DNA of 64,000 nucleotides from Muricea muricata (taxonomy: Eukaryota > Cnidaria > Anthozoa > Malacalcyonacea > Plexauridae). The DNA is taken from NCBI GenBank assembly GCA_963855995.1, contig OY979722.1, forward strand, positions 620,001 to 684,000, written 5' to 3'. Each line of letters opens with the position of its first letter. The first letter of the stretch is position 1. A program made the position numbers and the translations under genes. Below the pieces are notes generated by a model, which saw nothing but the letters and a program-made list of their open reading frames with translations, made no database searches and was not told the DNA's origin. Below, piece by piece: positions 23,885-35,700 of the stretch.

Positions 23885-25022
23885 GTTTTATCTATTTTAT
23901 AAAAAGTAGAGTAATAGACTTCAGAAGCACTTATGTCACACAATTTTCTAATGACACAAATTGAGATTAATTATCCTGTATATTTCCCAGAATGCCATGC
24001 AATTCCCTGTCATGAAATGAGCACTACAAAATCAAGTTAATTTGAGAGGTTTCACTTAATATTTAAAAATTATAATTTTCACATAAATGAATCATACACA
24101 TGGATATTGAAGGTAAGATGCTGTGACAGCTTGGTAGATCAATGAATTTGCTTATCTTCCAAATAGTGGGTGGAGTCGGTGGGGTGTTTAACTCGAGGAT
24201 TAAAAACCTTTAGTGAGGTCTTGAAAATGATAGGGGTGTGGGGGAAGGATAAATAATATGACTTGTGCAAGTTACCTGTAAGGATATTGTCTTCGCCACC
24301 AAGCCTTGCACTGATTTAGAGATAAGTAAATAACATGTTACGCCAATACCAGGCTTGATGGTAAGGACTATATATTGCCTTAGGTAAAACCTGTATAAGT
24401 GTTATTTAATACTAGGACCAAAATGAAGGGTAATATATGCAACTATAACAATTTACCAAAGGTGCCGACTAGTTTATACAATGATTCAATAAAAGAAAGC
24501 AGGTGCTATAAATGAAGAAAAAACAGTAGCCTTGTCAACTGTGCAGACATTTGTGTATTTATATTTTGATATATCTATATGCTGTTGACATGATGACATC
24601 AATATACATATACATATACCTGAGTATCTCTGTTGTTAAATCAAGTGATTTCCAACGTAGAATATTAACAATATAACAAGCTTTAAGCGTTTCATCGCAA
24701 GTAAGAAATACTAGTATGCCTAAAACTCTATTATTTTTATGATAGCATCAGTTATTTACCTACCTTTACGTTCACAACCCAAGCTCCAAACGACTAGCTA
24801 TGCTGGTAAAAATACAAGAAAAAGACCATTATACCTTTCTCATACTCCTTACGAAATAAACACGGCAATAGAAGGATAATAAATAATAAATTTCGAAGCG
24901 AACCTTCTTTCCAAGACAATTTCTTCCCGCAACTTTCGAAAATTCCCGCCAGTCACGCCATGACATCCGGGAACAACTATCCCGGCCCAGCTTCCCTGGC
25001 TTTTAGAAGGAGCGCGGTCAAG
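23885..25022. other. Divergent intergenic region ANKRD homologue / EMC4
   Basis: About 1.1 kb between start codons on opposite strands. AT-rich, no supported gene. The EMC4-proximal 100 bp is the least AT-rich part and contains a CCCGCC box and a YY1-type AAGATGGCGGC at the EMC4 start. Confidence 0.5.
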
Positions 25023-25031
25023 ATGGCGGCG
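25021..25031 (+). promoter_or_regulatory. YY1-type site overlapping the EMC4 start codon
   Basis: AAGATGGCGGC matches the animal YY1 consensus exactly and includes the initiator ATG. In animals such sites commonly mark housekeeping TATA-less promoters just downstream of the transcription start. Confidence 0.5.
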
Positions 25032-26684
25032 GCACGAAGCGTTGTTGCCAAAGGAAAAAATGTTTCGAAATGGGCTTTAGATTTGACGTCCAGGTGTGTT
25101 AAGGGAATAAATAATTGGAGCAATTATTAGTATAGGAATCAGGCTATATTTTATTGTTGTTTCAAGTTGAAGGAGTATCAGTTTCTTACTTTACTGTGAA
25201 ATGTAATGTAGTAAATGTACTTTTGTTGGTGTTTAGACCAAAATACATGCCCATTGACAAGTATACTCATCAAACTACCGACCTTGCTGCTCCTGCTGGA
25301 TATACAGACAAACAGCTTACAAACACGGTGAGTGTTGGAATATACAAGTAGCATTTTGTACTTTTCACAGTTTACCAATTGTTTTTCTTCATTTCATAGG
25401 ATGCTCATGAAATTGACGACAATCTAATCACAAAGGTGATACGGGGTCATGTAATGTACAAGTCAAGTCCAATCGCAACCCCCCCCCCTCTCCGGCCCCA
25501 GCTGAGGGGATGGTTGCAATTGGATTTGATGCATTCATAATTGAGCACAGAAAGTTTGTGGTATTTTGCCTGATAAGTGACACTGTACTACAGCATACCT
25601 CTATATTTTTATATCCATACTAACCTACCTTCTGCAATGTTTTTAAGAAATCATGGGATATTGCAATTGGTCCACTAAAACAGATCCCAATGACGTTATT
25701 TATAATGTATATGGCAGGAAATACCATCTCATTGTTTCCAATAATGATGGTCGGGATGATGTTCCTAAAACCAGTTAAAGCCTTGATTTCAATATCATCA
25801 GGTAAAGTATAGCTATATCAGGGACAAGATTTGACCCCTCCCAACACCAGTCCCCCCCCCCCACCTCATACCACTAGTTACCCCACCTCATACCACTAGT
25901 TACCCCACCTCATACTTCCACAGTCAACTTCACCCCACCTCCTGCCATAATAATTACCTTCACCTTCCCATTTTAATCCAGTGACTAAAAGGTGCTAGAA
26001 AATAACCCTCCACCTAAAACTTAGCATACACCCTTGAATGGTTAACATTCCCCCTACACCTCTCACCCTAGCTCATGGAAGAAAATATAACAGGTAACAG
26101 TACTATAAACACCTATCTTGCCATTTATCTTATAGCTTTTGCCACACTGGAAGGTGAACAATCATTTCTAATGAAGATAATATACATGTTTGGAAACATA
26201 GCATTATTGTGTATGGCATTATATAAATGTCAGTCTATGGGTCTGCTGCCTACCTCGCCATCAGATTGGATTGAATTTGTTGAGCATAAAGAGGTATAAT
26301 TACTCAACAAGTTTTCCTCATCAAATAACACTCAAAAACATGTGAAAATATGAAAGATGGTGCACTGTATTTAGAATACACTACAATATATATTGTGAAT
26401 TTCTGTTTAAACTGTTCTAAAATCTCATACAAGAAGTTGAAGTAGTTTTGAGTGTTTTTGTGTTATAAAAGATATTATAAAAGACAATGTTTCAATTGAA
26501 TTGGCTTGGTGTTTGGACAATCTTCAGAGCTGTCTCTTTCAAATCAAACGATGACTGGAATCCACTGTTATAGTGGTTTATTAATTTTAACGGTTTTCTC
26601 AAGATCTCAGTTTTCATTGAACCTTTCATTGTATTGTTGTTGTAGAGACTCGAGTTCTCTGGAGGTGGCATGGCTTTAAGTTGA
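25023..26684 (+). CDS. EMC4: EMC4, ER membrane protein complex subunit 4
   Basis: Six exons (25023-25093, 25237-25327, 25400-25435, 25648-25801, 26136-26293, 26646-26684) join in frame to 182 residues, against 183 in human. EMC4 is a subunit of the ER membrane complex that inserts tail-anchored and multipass proteins. Diagnostic sequence: KWALDLTS near the N-terminus, [38 protein letters not shown], a second hydrophobic segment ([20 protein letters not shown]), [19 protein letters not shown] and the conserved C-terminus [11 protein letters not shown]. The cytosolic N-terminal half and paired membrane helices match the family. A likely AATAAA is at 26817-26822, beyond the last coding exon of the opposite-strand NGDN gene. 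Confidence 0.95.
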
Positions 26685-26822
26685 CCAGACAGAATCTCAT
26701 TTTCATGAACGTTTCCACGTTCACCGTCGCCGTTTGAAAGAACCTGCAGTGAAGGAAATTTGTTGCATATATAGATTACAAAAGAACAAAGTACTCTAGA
26801 TCTGGAATATGAGATGAATAAA
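26577..26822. promoter_or_regulatory. Overlapping opposed polyadenylation regions of EMC4 and NGDN
   Basis: A - strand AATAAA (TTTATT at 26577-26582) lies downstream of the NGDN stop, inside the last EMC4 intron. A + strand AATAAA at 26817-26822 lies downstream of the EMC4 stop, inside an NGDN intron. If both are used, each mRNA is antisense to the other's last coding exon. Confidence 0.55.
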
Positions 26823-29800
26823 ACTTATTTAGTAGTGTTTAAACAACTTAGATAAAGAATGTTTAAATACAGTTGAATATAAAAAAAGGCAATAAAAATT
26901 ACAACAAGAATACCTTTGTGTTTCTTACCACTTCCTGATTTACCAAATGACTATAAAATAATTAAAAAAGAAACATTGAAAATGAATTAATACTATGCCA
27001 GAAAAAATTGCATGCATTGTAAGAGTGATTAACACAGTTTACTAACCCTTGACTTTCGCTTCTTCCTGAAAGGTTTGCTGAAATATTTCAACATGTTAGA
27101 AAGTTTTTCCAATTATATGCAGTGCAAAGTTGTGTGCTTATGTACTACCACAAATTTAAATTTGCAATTGTGTTTGGTGAAGTTAATGATTAATGTACCT
27201 TGGTGTTTCTTCTTCACTGTCTTCAGACTACACATAGAAAGAAAATGATTTAAGATAGTGTAGAAGAAAGTCACATATTACAATGACATGTTGAACACAT
27301 CTCATCACCACCTGTGATATTCTTTGTTAAGATGCTCAGATCTGTAAACTTTGTCAAGTCATCCAAGGATTGAGTTTGCCTTTTCACACCCTGAAATATA
27401 ATTTATAATCTTCACTACTTAAGCACCACTGTTATGCGATATGATGATGACTAAAAATATAATCGAAGCTATATTACAGACACTTTTCAGCTGCAAACAT
27501 GAATAAAATTGTGTAAACTTTACTTTCTGTACAATATAGTCGATACCTTTTCTCTTTTCCTTGACATCAGTCTCACTAAGTTTTCTTCTTCATATCTAAA
27601 TGATAGAAGAGACAATAGGTGAACATTTTTTTTCCATAAAAGCTCGTAAGTACCTGTACATCGGTAATAGTTTTACCTTTGTTGATGTTTGTCTTCATCA
27701 ATTTCCTTTTCCTTTCTTCTATCAAACAGTTCTCCTTCCTAGAAAGAGAAAAATTGTAATTATCATAAATTGCAGATTGCCAGCTAGCTGGGCAATCCAA
27801 TGTGTAGCATTACTGATGATACAGTAACATACCTTCACTTCCTCAGGGGCTTCTGAGTATTCATCTTAACAAATTTAAAACAGCAAGGATTTAACATGAT
27901 TTTAAACACTGTAAGTTCTCCAATTATAAAGCATAGCTGTAATGCAAGATATTTAAAAATACAATCATACCTCGAAGTTCTTTTAAAAGGGAACTGCTCA
28001 ATGCTTTCCGCCTTGCTGTATCTTCTGATTTCTGTCGTCGTGATACTTTACCATCATCTATTTACATGAAAAACAGAAGAACGTTTGCGGTTACATAAAC
28101 ACAAAAAACAACCTCCAAAACAAACAAAACTGACCATAAGGCATTGCGGCAACTTTAGGTGGAACATAAACACCAGATTTCTTCTCTTCCACTCCATCCT
28201 CTGTCTCTTCAAGCTTGAAAGAAAAAGCATTTCTTACAAATATGCATTCAAGATAGTTACAAATGAGTAACAAATTTAACATTATACACCATAAACTTTG
28301 AATTATAATTTCAAATAAATCTATCAACACATGGCATTCCAGTACCTTGCTAACAAGGTTTTCAGGTCTAGGTCTGAATCTTAAAGGATCATTTTCTTGA
28401 CCTGGAATAAGTATGATTTGCATCAACAAGTCTTGTGGATAAAGTGAAAACTTAAATCTTAAACATGCTCATACCTACAAGTCCTGTAGTTGCAATCTTA
28501 ACCAATTTATCAACCTGATATTTGAGTTTTTGATCTATTGGACATATCTTTTCCATAACCTGCAGGTAAAAATGAAAAGATGAATGTGTTTATTAAATTA
28601 TTGTGAAGTGAATGCACATGTTTATTTAATTATAGTGAAATACTTCAACACATGTCATTCACATGGTCTTATCAACTTTGGTATATTACCGTGCGTAATT
28701 CTACCAGTCTGTCGATTGTGGTACTGTCTTCAATTGACCTTCCATTCACTTTAAGTAACATGTAGTGAACCAAGTTGGTCAAGTAGCTAAAAATTATGAA
28801 AGCAATATACTGTAAATTTACAGACAGTAACCAACCAGTGGCGAATCCAGGGTAAGTCAAAATAAATTATAGCAGCTCAATTTTAAATTCAAAATAACTT
28901 TACAACAATGTCATAGGTTATGAATTTCAAAAGAATAAAATCTAACCAATGAAGTTGCTTTGAAGGTATTTTAAAATGTAAATATATCCTAGGATGAGCT
29001 GTGGTAATTTATTTTGACTTACGCTAGTTCGGCCACTGTAATCAACATTAAGCGCTACTCAAATGAAATAAATTTACCTCAAAAGCAAATGAAATTTCAT
29101 TTCCAGAAAACTCACTCCCTAAACATAGAAGAAAATATTAACACCTACAGTAACATAACTTACCCTTGTGGATGGTTAGGCGCAACGGGTGGTCGGTCGT
29201 ACTTTGCTAAACGTAGCAATTACTTGGATTCAGGTCACGAGACATCTAGCGACTCCGAGTATTGACCTGACCACCCATTTGCACCTATCACACCGAGTTG
29301 CTCGGTGGAAAGCAATTCCAAAGCTTGCTTTAAGGGTGGGATGGTGGGATTCTCTATTTTATGAGTTATCTAAACTGGCGACTTATGTCTTCCCGACAAG
29401 CTGCACTTAGTACAATGAGCTGGCACATGTCATGCTGCACCTTTTATGGGGTCAGATTCGAGTCCAGGCTCCGCCCGCGCTGTTACTCAGTTGTTAACCT
29501 TGGCTATTGCATAACCTCATTAAAATGATACAATACAGCACAGATTATGCATCGCGAATGCTTGTAGATTAATTACAACAAGCATCACCTTTTCTGTATT
29601 TAATGAATTACTATCAACTTTTTCAATGAGAGATGTCACTCTTTTATTTGCATCAGAAAGCTGAAATGAGAAATAAAACAAGGCATGAAGTTCATGCTAT
29701 AAATTTAAAAATTTCTTTTGATCATTTCGTCAGAGTGCAAAGTTTGTACTGCACAACTGCGATATAAGGTATACAATTTTAATGTCTTCTATACAATTCT

Positions 29801-30665
29801 ATTAAATTTTGTAAATCTTGGGCACACAATTCTCAAACTTTCCAGTCTGGATTATTTGTACCAATGGTCTTTTATTTTGGTGAGCATGTAATAATTAGGA
29901 TTTGTGACATACAGTTTAATTTGCTTCTACCGGAATCTATGAGTTGAATGACACAAAAATCGACTAATATATATATATACCTTGTCATTTAAATCAGATA
30001 ACAAAGCTACTACTTCAGGAATATCCTTGGCAATAACCTGTAAGAATAAATAACAGCATCAAAGCTGAGGTCTCATCTAATGGTCATCGTCAGTGGAAAG
30101 TGGCCCACTTTAGCGGAAGATCTTCCGCAGGAGGCTTCTTTGTAAATGTTTAAACACTGCAAGATAATGCGGTAGACTTTTTTAGAAACTAGCAATGTGG
30201 TAGGATATTGTGCATACATGTTTCAATGTAGAGCTTCCACATTCAGCAGGGACCACCTGGCACCTGTTATTAGTGAAAATGAAACTGTAATGGGACCTCT
30301 CAAAATATGCTAAACGTTTCAACCAAAGAACTGGTGGAAACCTGTGCGGGAGAATATTCAATGGGGGTATGGCTATGCGGTAGTTTTGATGCAAAGCTCA
30401 GAAAGCTGCGGGAGGTCTCCTGCGGCTGACGAAACCAACTTTGCACATTGGATGGTCATTAAACTCATTTATATATCACAAACAAGACAGATATCAGTTT
30501 TTAGTTGGGATTATTTGTAATAATGTACAAACGTTATGACTAATAGCATTACTAAGGCTGTAATATAAATATCATACGTATATTTCTGAGAAAATAACAA
30601 AAGATAGCTAAATAAATCGAAATAAATATAACTCTAACCTCGGCACGCTCCTCTGAAATCGCCAT
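26721..30665 (-). CDS. NGDN: NGDN (neuroguidin), Sas10/Utp3/C1D family
   Basis: Seventeen small exons (30639-30665, 29981-30037, 29589-29660, 29078-29118, 28690-28786, 28475-28559, 28346-28401, 28135-28213, 27971-28057, 27833-27864, 27677-27738, 27547-27595, 27312-27390, 27199-27220, 27047-27077, 26914-26950, 26721-26743) join in frame to 311 residues, against 315 in human. The Sas10/C1D helical region covers about residues 10-130 (GVSFLEMKFHLLLSYLTNLV, RLVELRTVMEKICPIDQKLK). It is followed by NDPLRFRPRPENLVSK, YVPPKVAAMPY, RRKALSSSLLKELRDEYSEA, YEEENLVRLMSRKREK and a basic tail ending GSFKRRR. NGDN is a small-subunit processome component and has been described as an eIF4E-binding translational regulator in neurons. 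The boundary at 27220 was chosen by phase. Confidence 0.94.
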
Positions 30666-30829
30666 GTTGAAAAATTAAAATTCCTGACTTATTGCGAACA
30701 ACCGCTGGTAAAGTGCGACTGCATTTCAGGATACTCCAGTTACACTGATCTTCTTTAAGAATCCCAAAGTTTATTATAAACTTTTCTGGGGGATTTTAGA
30801 CAAGTGGTACAGCCTTTTTACTTTGGTAG
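30666..30829. promoter_or_regulatory. Bidirectional promoter NGDN / TIMMDC1
   Basis: Only 164 bp separate two start codons on opposite strands. No TATA box is seen. The NGDN start context AACATGGCG resembles a YY1-type start. Confidence 0.65.
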
Positions 30830-31477
30830 ATGTCTGATTTGGTTGTGATTGATAATGAAAAGTCTGACACATTCTGGGGGCGTGTTAAACAGGCGTTTTC
30901 TAAAAATGAGTATGGAGAAATAAGGCCCGAGATTGCACATATTCCTGTCGTGGTGTTTTGTGGCTCTCTGGTTGGAATGATGGTGGGTGGTCGACATGGT
31001 GTTAGGATACGAGGTGCTTCAAATATTGCTACCAATAAACTGACTGTGTACACCTCAACCGTTCAAGCACACAGAGATTACTTCTCAGCGATCTTACTTG
31101 GATTTTTTCACTATGGTTGTCGATGGGGTTGGCGTGCTGGTCTATACTCTGGCATTTACAGTACAACACTCACTGTTCTGTCAATTGGTCGAGAAAAGGA
31201 AGATTCTCTGAACTACATTGTAGCGGGAGCAGCAACAGGGACTATTTACAAGATTTTCTCAGGTTTTCGAGGGATTTTTGTTGGTGCCATACTTGGTGCT
31301 GGCATCTGTACACCTATAGGATTGACAATGCAAGCACTGGGTCATTTTATCCCGTATGAGAAAGTATTAAAAGATGAAATTGCTGCAGCAAATACTAAGG
31401 AGAAAGAGAAGTTGGAAGCAACTGGAAAGATTTTAGATAGAATGCAGAAAGAATTAGAAAGCTCTGAAAATATTTAA
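30830..31477 (+). CDS. TIMMDC1: TIMMDC1, complex I assembly factor of the TIM17/22/23 fold
   Basis: A single 215-residue frame without introns. The family pattern is clear: a first hydrophobic, glycine-rich helix (VVVFCGSLVGMMVGGRHGV), then HRDYFSAILLGFFHYGCRWG, GWRAGLYSGIYSTTLTVL, YIVAGAATGTIYKIFSGFRG and GIFVGAILGAGICTPIGL. These are four TIM17-type membrane segments. A C-terminal charged helix follows (residues about 180-213). TIMMDC1 sits in the inner mitochondrial membrane and helps build the membrane arm of respiratory complex I. The protein is somewhat shorter than the human one (285), mainly at the N-terminus. AATAAA occurs at 31495-31500. Lack of introns contrasts with nearly all neighbours. 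Confidence 0.9.
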   Translation: MSDLVVIDNEKSDTFWGRVKQAFSKNEYGEIRPEIAHIPVVVFCGSLVGMMVGGRHGVRIRGASNIATNKLTVYTSTVQAHRDYFSAILLGFFHYGCRWGWRAGLYSGIYSTTLTVLSIGREKEDSLNYIVAGAATGTIYKIFSGFRGIFVGAILGAGICTPIGLTMQALGHFIPYEKVLKDEIAAANTKEKEKLEATGKILDRMQKELESSENI

Positions 31478-31850
31478 AATATTTGTTGTATGCAAATAAA
31501 TCTTTATATATTGATGGTAGAATATTCTGATTAACTGTGTTTAATTTTCTGATCCTTTCCTCAAGGAATTAGCCAGTCACTCCTTATCCCTCATCTCAAG
31601 CAATGAAGATCCGAAGCAACTTTCTTCAACAAGATTTGAACCAGACAACTGCTAATTCACACCAAAGCCTTTAGTGGACCATGAACGGTCATGAAAATGA
31701 ACAGACCATGAAAGTTCATGACTTCATGAACAAATTTTCGCCAGGGATTGCTTATCGTTGTCTGGTGGTCAAGATGGCTGGGCATACTAATCAATTCTCC
31801 CCTGAAATTCAAACTTTTGATGATTTTCTCACAATCGTAAAGGGGCACAA
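31478..31850. other. TIMMDC1 3' flank
   Basis: Contains the TIMMDC1 polyadenylation signal and unique sequence with short ATGAACG/TTCATGAC repeats near 31680-31730. No gene is supported. Confidence 0.45.
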
Positions 31851-32455
31851 TTTTTTCCAAAATTTTTTTTTCAAAATTTTTTTCCCAAATTATTTCGAAA
31901 TTTTTTTCCCAAAATTTTTTCCTATTTTTTTTCAAAATTTTTTCCCAGTATTTTTTTTCAAAATTTTCCCAATATTTTTACCCATTTTTTTTTCAAAATT
32001 TTTTCCCAAATTTTTTGTCAAAATTTTTTCCCAAAATTTTTTCCCAAAATTTTTTGAAATTTTTCCCCAATATTTTGTCCATTTTTTTTTCAAATTTTTC
32101 CCAATATTTTTGTCAATTTTTTTTTAAATTTTTTCCAAATTTTTTTTCAAAATTTTCCACAAATTTTTCTCAAATTTTTTGGTCAAAAATTTTTTGTCAA
32201 ATTTTTTCCCCATTTTTTTTCAAAATTTTTTTCAATATTTCTGTCAATTTTTTTTCCAAAATTTTTTCCCAAATTTTTTCCCAATATTTTCATCAATTTT
32301 TTTTTTAAGATTTTTTCCAAAATTTTTCCCCAAATTTTTTTGAAAATTTTTTCCCAATATTTTGTCCATTTTTTTTTTCAAAATTTTTCCCCAGTATTTT
32401 TTTTCAAAATTTTTCCCCAATATTTTTACCCATTTTTTTTTCAAAATTTTCAAAT
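31850..32455. repeat. A/T satellite array (TTTTTTCCCAAA type)
   Basis: About 600 bp of irregular units such as CAAAATTTTTTCCCAAATTT and CCAATATTTTTGTCAATTTT. The composition and phrasing match the spacer of the JARID2 fold-back element. Open frames on both strands are repeat artefacts. Confidence 0.85.
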
Positions 32456-32742
32456 GTGATTGAGAATATTTTAAGGTAATAGGATGTAAATTGATGACAT
32501 CATCACATTCTTATTTCGAAGTCGAAAATCTTCTCATATTGTCTTAAATCTTCTTATAATCATTATAACTATCAAGAAGATTTTTGTTTCTAAAAAATCT
32601 TATAATAGTCCCTGATAAAGCAATGATACATCATTTTTACACAATAATATAAAGTACCTTAGTAGAATACCACTGACAGGAATATACAGCGGACGGCGGC
32701 ATGATCTTCATATACCAGAAAAAATATCCACAAAAGCAGATA

Positions 32743-35700
32743 TTATTTCAGACAAAATTTGTTCAAAAACCAACAACTGAAACCAAGGCATGGTTACTAA
32801 GCTAAACGCGATCAAAGGTACTGGTAAGTAATTTCAACATGGCTTCCTTTTCTAACAAGAGTCAAAATATGAATATGGATGATATTGGATGATATGGATT
32901 AGATATGGATGAGCTTTCTAATAATGAGGGCTTGAATATTCATGAATCGACGGAAAGTAGCGAGGTAAATAGAATTGGTAATATTTTTCCTGAGTACAGA
33001 CTGTACGACTACGTGGTTTGTTTATGAATTTCACCAGTTTAATATACGTACGGATATTGGATGATATTAATAATATGAAAATGGTGCGCGGAGTCGCAGA
33101 GATACCAGATTTATTTCGAGTGTTGAACATGATATCCTAAGAGCGAGTGCAGCGAACGAGGGCATTTCCTAGCACCATGTATTTTTCTGTTTATTATATA
33201 AACTACAGTGTTTTCTACTAATATAAAACATCCAGAAGCTATTAGTTGATTGTTTGAAAAGCGATAATTTTCACATGTCATGATCTCACATTTGAGATTA
33301 TCAATTTTATCAGTGCTGGAAATCTTTATGAAGCACTGTACTTTAAATAATAAGTATTGATAGACTATAGTCTGTCTAGTCACAAAGTTTAGTAATTCAT
33401 TGCATGTAGTGATCATGTGATGGCAAACAGGCAGGTAAAAATTCGAGATTGTATTCAACCTACAATTATAGTCCTATATAAAACCCACAAGTAAGTCTCT
33501 TTTGACTTTATTTTGTAATCAGCCGGTATGGTCTGGAAAGTATGGCAATTAGCCACTCAAGAATTTTTGTTGTGTTCAGGTTTGCATACTTGGCTTAATA
33601 CTGAATATGGTGAATATGGCCAGTGCTAGGTATCTAACATGCACACTGAAGTGCATTTGACACATGTTTGCACATTGTACATTTGAAATTTTTGAAACCC
33701 GATATCTTGTTAAAAACAGCCATACTTTCCAGTCTAGGTCATCAGTCTACAGTATCTGACTGCCTATCAAAGTGGATTGTTTGTACTGCACAGCCAAGAT
33801 ACAGTATTGGGCTGCAATTTTGATGTCTTCTAATAAATTTTCTATTAAATGTCTTCTATTAAATTGCCTATATTTTAGTCCCTATATATTTTCTATTAAA
33901 TATTTTAAATCTCAGCACATAATCTTTCCAGTCTGGACTGCAGGTTCATAAACATGAAAATTTTCGAACAATCAACATTGTTGGTTTCTTGTGGGTACAA
34001 GACTGTTGTTTGAAACATTTGAAAATGTGAAAATAATGCAACCGACTGTGGCTAGTTTGAAAATAAGCTAGTTAAGTGGACTATTTTTTATCACTCCCTG
34101 TATACTATCCTTCTGCCCATGCCATCTTTTTGCAACATTCAGTAACTGTCTTATTAAGGTTAAGTTAACAGTATCTAGCCATCCACAGAAATTTAATGTT
34201 TATTTAATCAGAAATCTTTAGTAATGTTTGGTCACTATATACTTTGGAACTTCAGTATTAGTAGAGAATAGCCAACAATAAGTCTCACTCATGTTGGGAC
34301 CTATATGTTTTTGTCTCCTTGGCTGTGACAATGCCATCATTCTAGCAGCTAAACCTGGGGCATAAAAAACGTTTGAAAAACTTCATGAGATTTAGTCTGT
34401 GCAGAGATTGTGCAGAATGGAAATATATGAGCATGCACCCCCCCCCCCAATCATCAGTAATTAATATTTGATAATTATTTTTAGTCTCTGAGGCTGAGAA
34501 ACAAATTCACACAATTGCCTGCATGGTAAATATTGTTTGGCTGGACCAACATTTCAGTCCTGTAAAGTATGCATTCACCAAAGGATCTGGCCTGCACAGT
34601 CATATTTGGACAATTCAGTCATCCACGAAAATGCACAACATAAATTCCAACAAAACGTCTGGAAGCTGTTTTAGGAAAAGAAAGGAACTTTAAAAAGACA
34701 CACAATGGATGTGCTGTAAAGCCATAGATTAAGGATAAACAGATGTGCAACTGGATATGTGCCAGTCTCTCATGTTCTATGCTAATATACGACATCATAT
34801 CCACGAACCATGAAAGTGTTCATAAAATCGTCAATTAATTGACATTTCTCTTTCTAATTCGTTATAAACTTTGGCTTGTGTACTCGCCAGTATACTGCGC
34901 ATATGACCTGGTTTTTGTTGGCAGCATGAGCATCAGTAAAATAAAAAGGGATAACGTTTCCAGTGAATTTTGCGAAAAAATGCTGAAAGAATTTTCTTTA
35001 AAATTTGTTTTTGTTCCGACGCACATTTCGGTACTGTTGATTTCTTTGTTTTTTAACCGTGTGCTTATGTTCATCTTGCTAGTCAAAATCAGGTCTAATT
35101 AAATGTTCATTTATCTTCTACTAAATATACCGTAATTAGTCAAACGAATACGGTTTTTGTAAATAATAGAATTTAATAAATAATTTCTTCTTATCTTGTG
35201 TTCAGATTTATTTATAAATCAAAATACAATATAATCATCTTATTACGAAAAAGAGTGCATGTACCCTGTACTTTTGCTAACCTCATACATATATTATTCA
35301 ATTTTCAACATACCTTTGTCTCGCTACTAGCCTAGTACTCACTCTTAAGCGCTTAAGATAATATTCTCCCTCTCCAAAATGCATGGTTACATAAATGTAG
35401 TTGTATACAAGACCGAATTTTGGGAGAGGTGCGCGCCTTCCCTGGGAATAGGAGAGGTGCACACCTCCCCAAAAAACCCCCCACATTCCCTTACAATTTC
35501 TCCAAAATCTGACCTTGGTTATATGTTAACTCGGTTTTTGCATGCATGCCACTTGATTTCTTATCTTTACTTCAAAGTTCAAATGGTCATTGTGGCCATG
35601 CATGTGTCTTTAGTGTTGGAAAATGTTATTATAAGGATTGAAATTATTGTTTTCAGAGATTTTATGACTTTGGTTAAATAGGAACAAATTTTGTCATTGT

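Noticed and set aside
33111..33458. 115-codon open frame duplicated on the opposite strand at 40525-40872
   Set aside because: Lies in both palindrome arms, so duplication is not evidence of selection; no family resemblance. The same applies to the 60-100-codon frames at 34619-35681 and 38301-39363.
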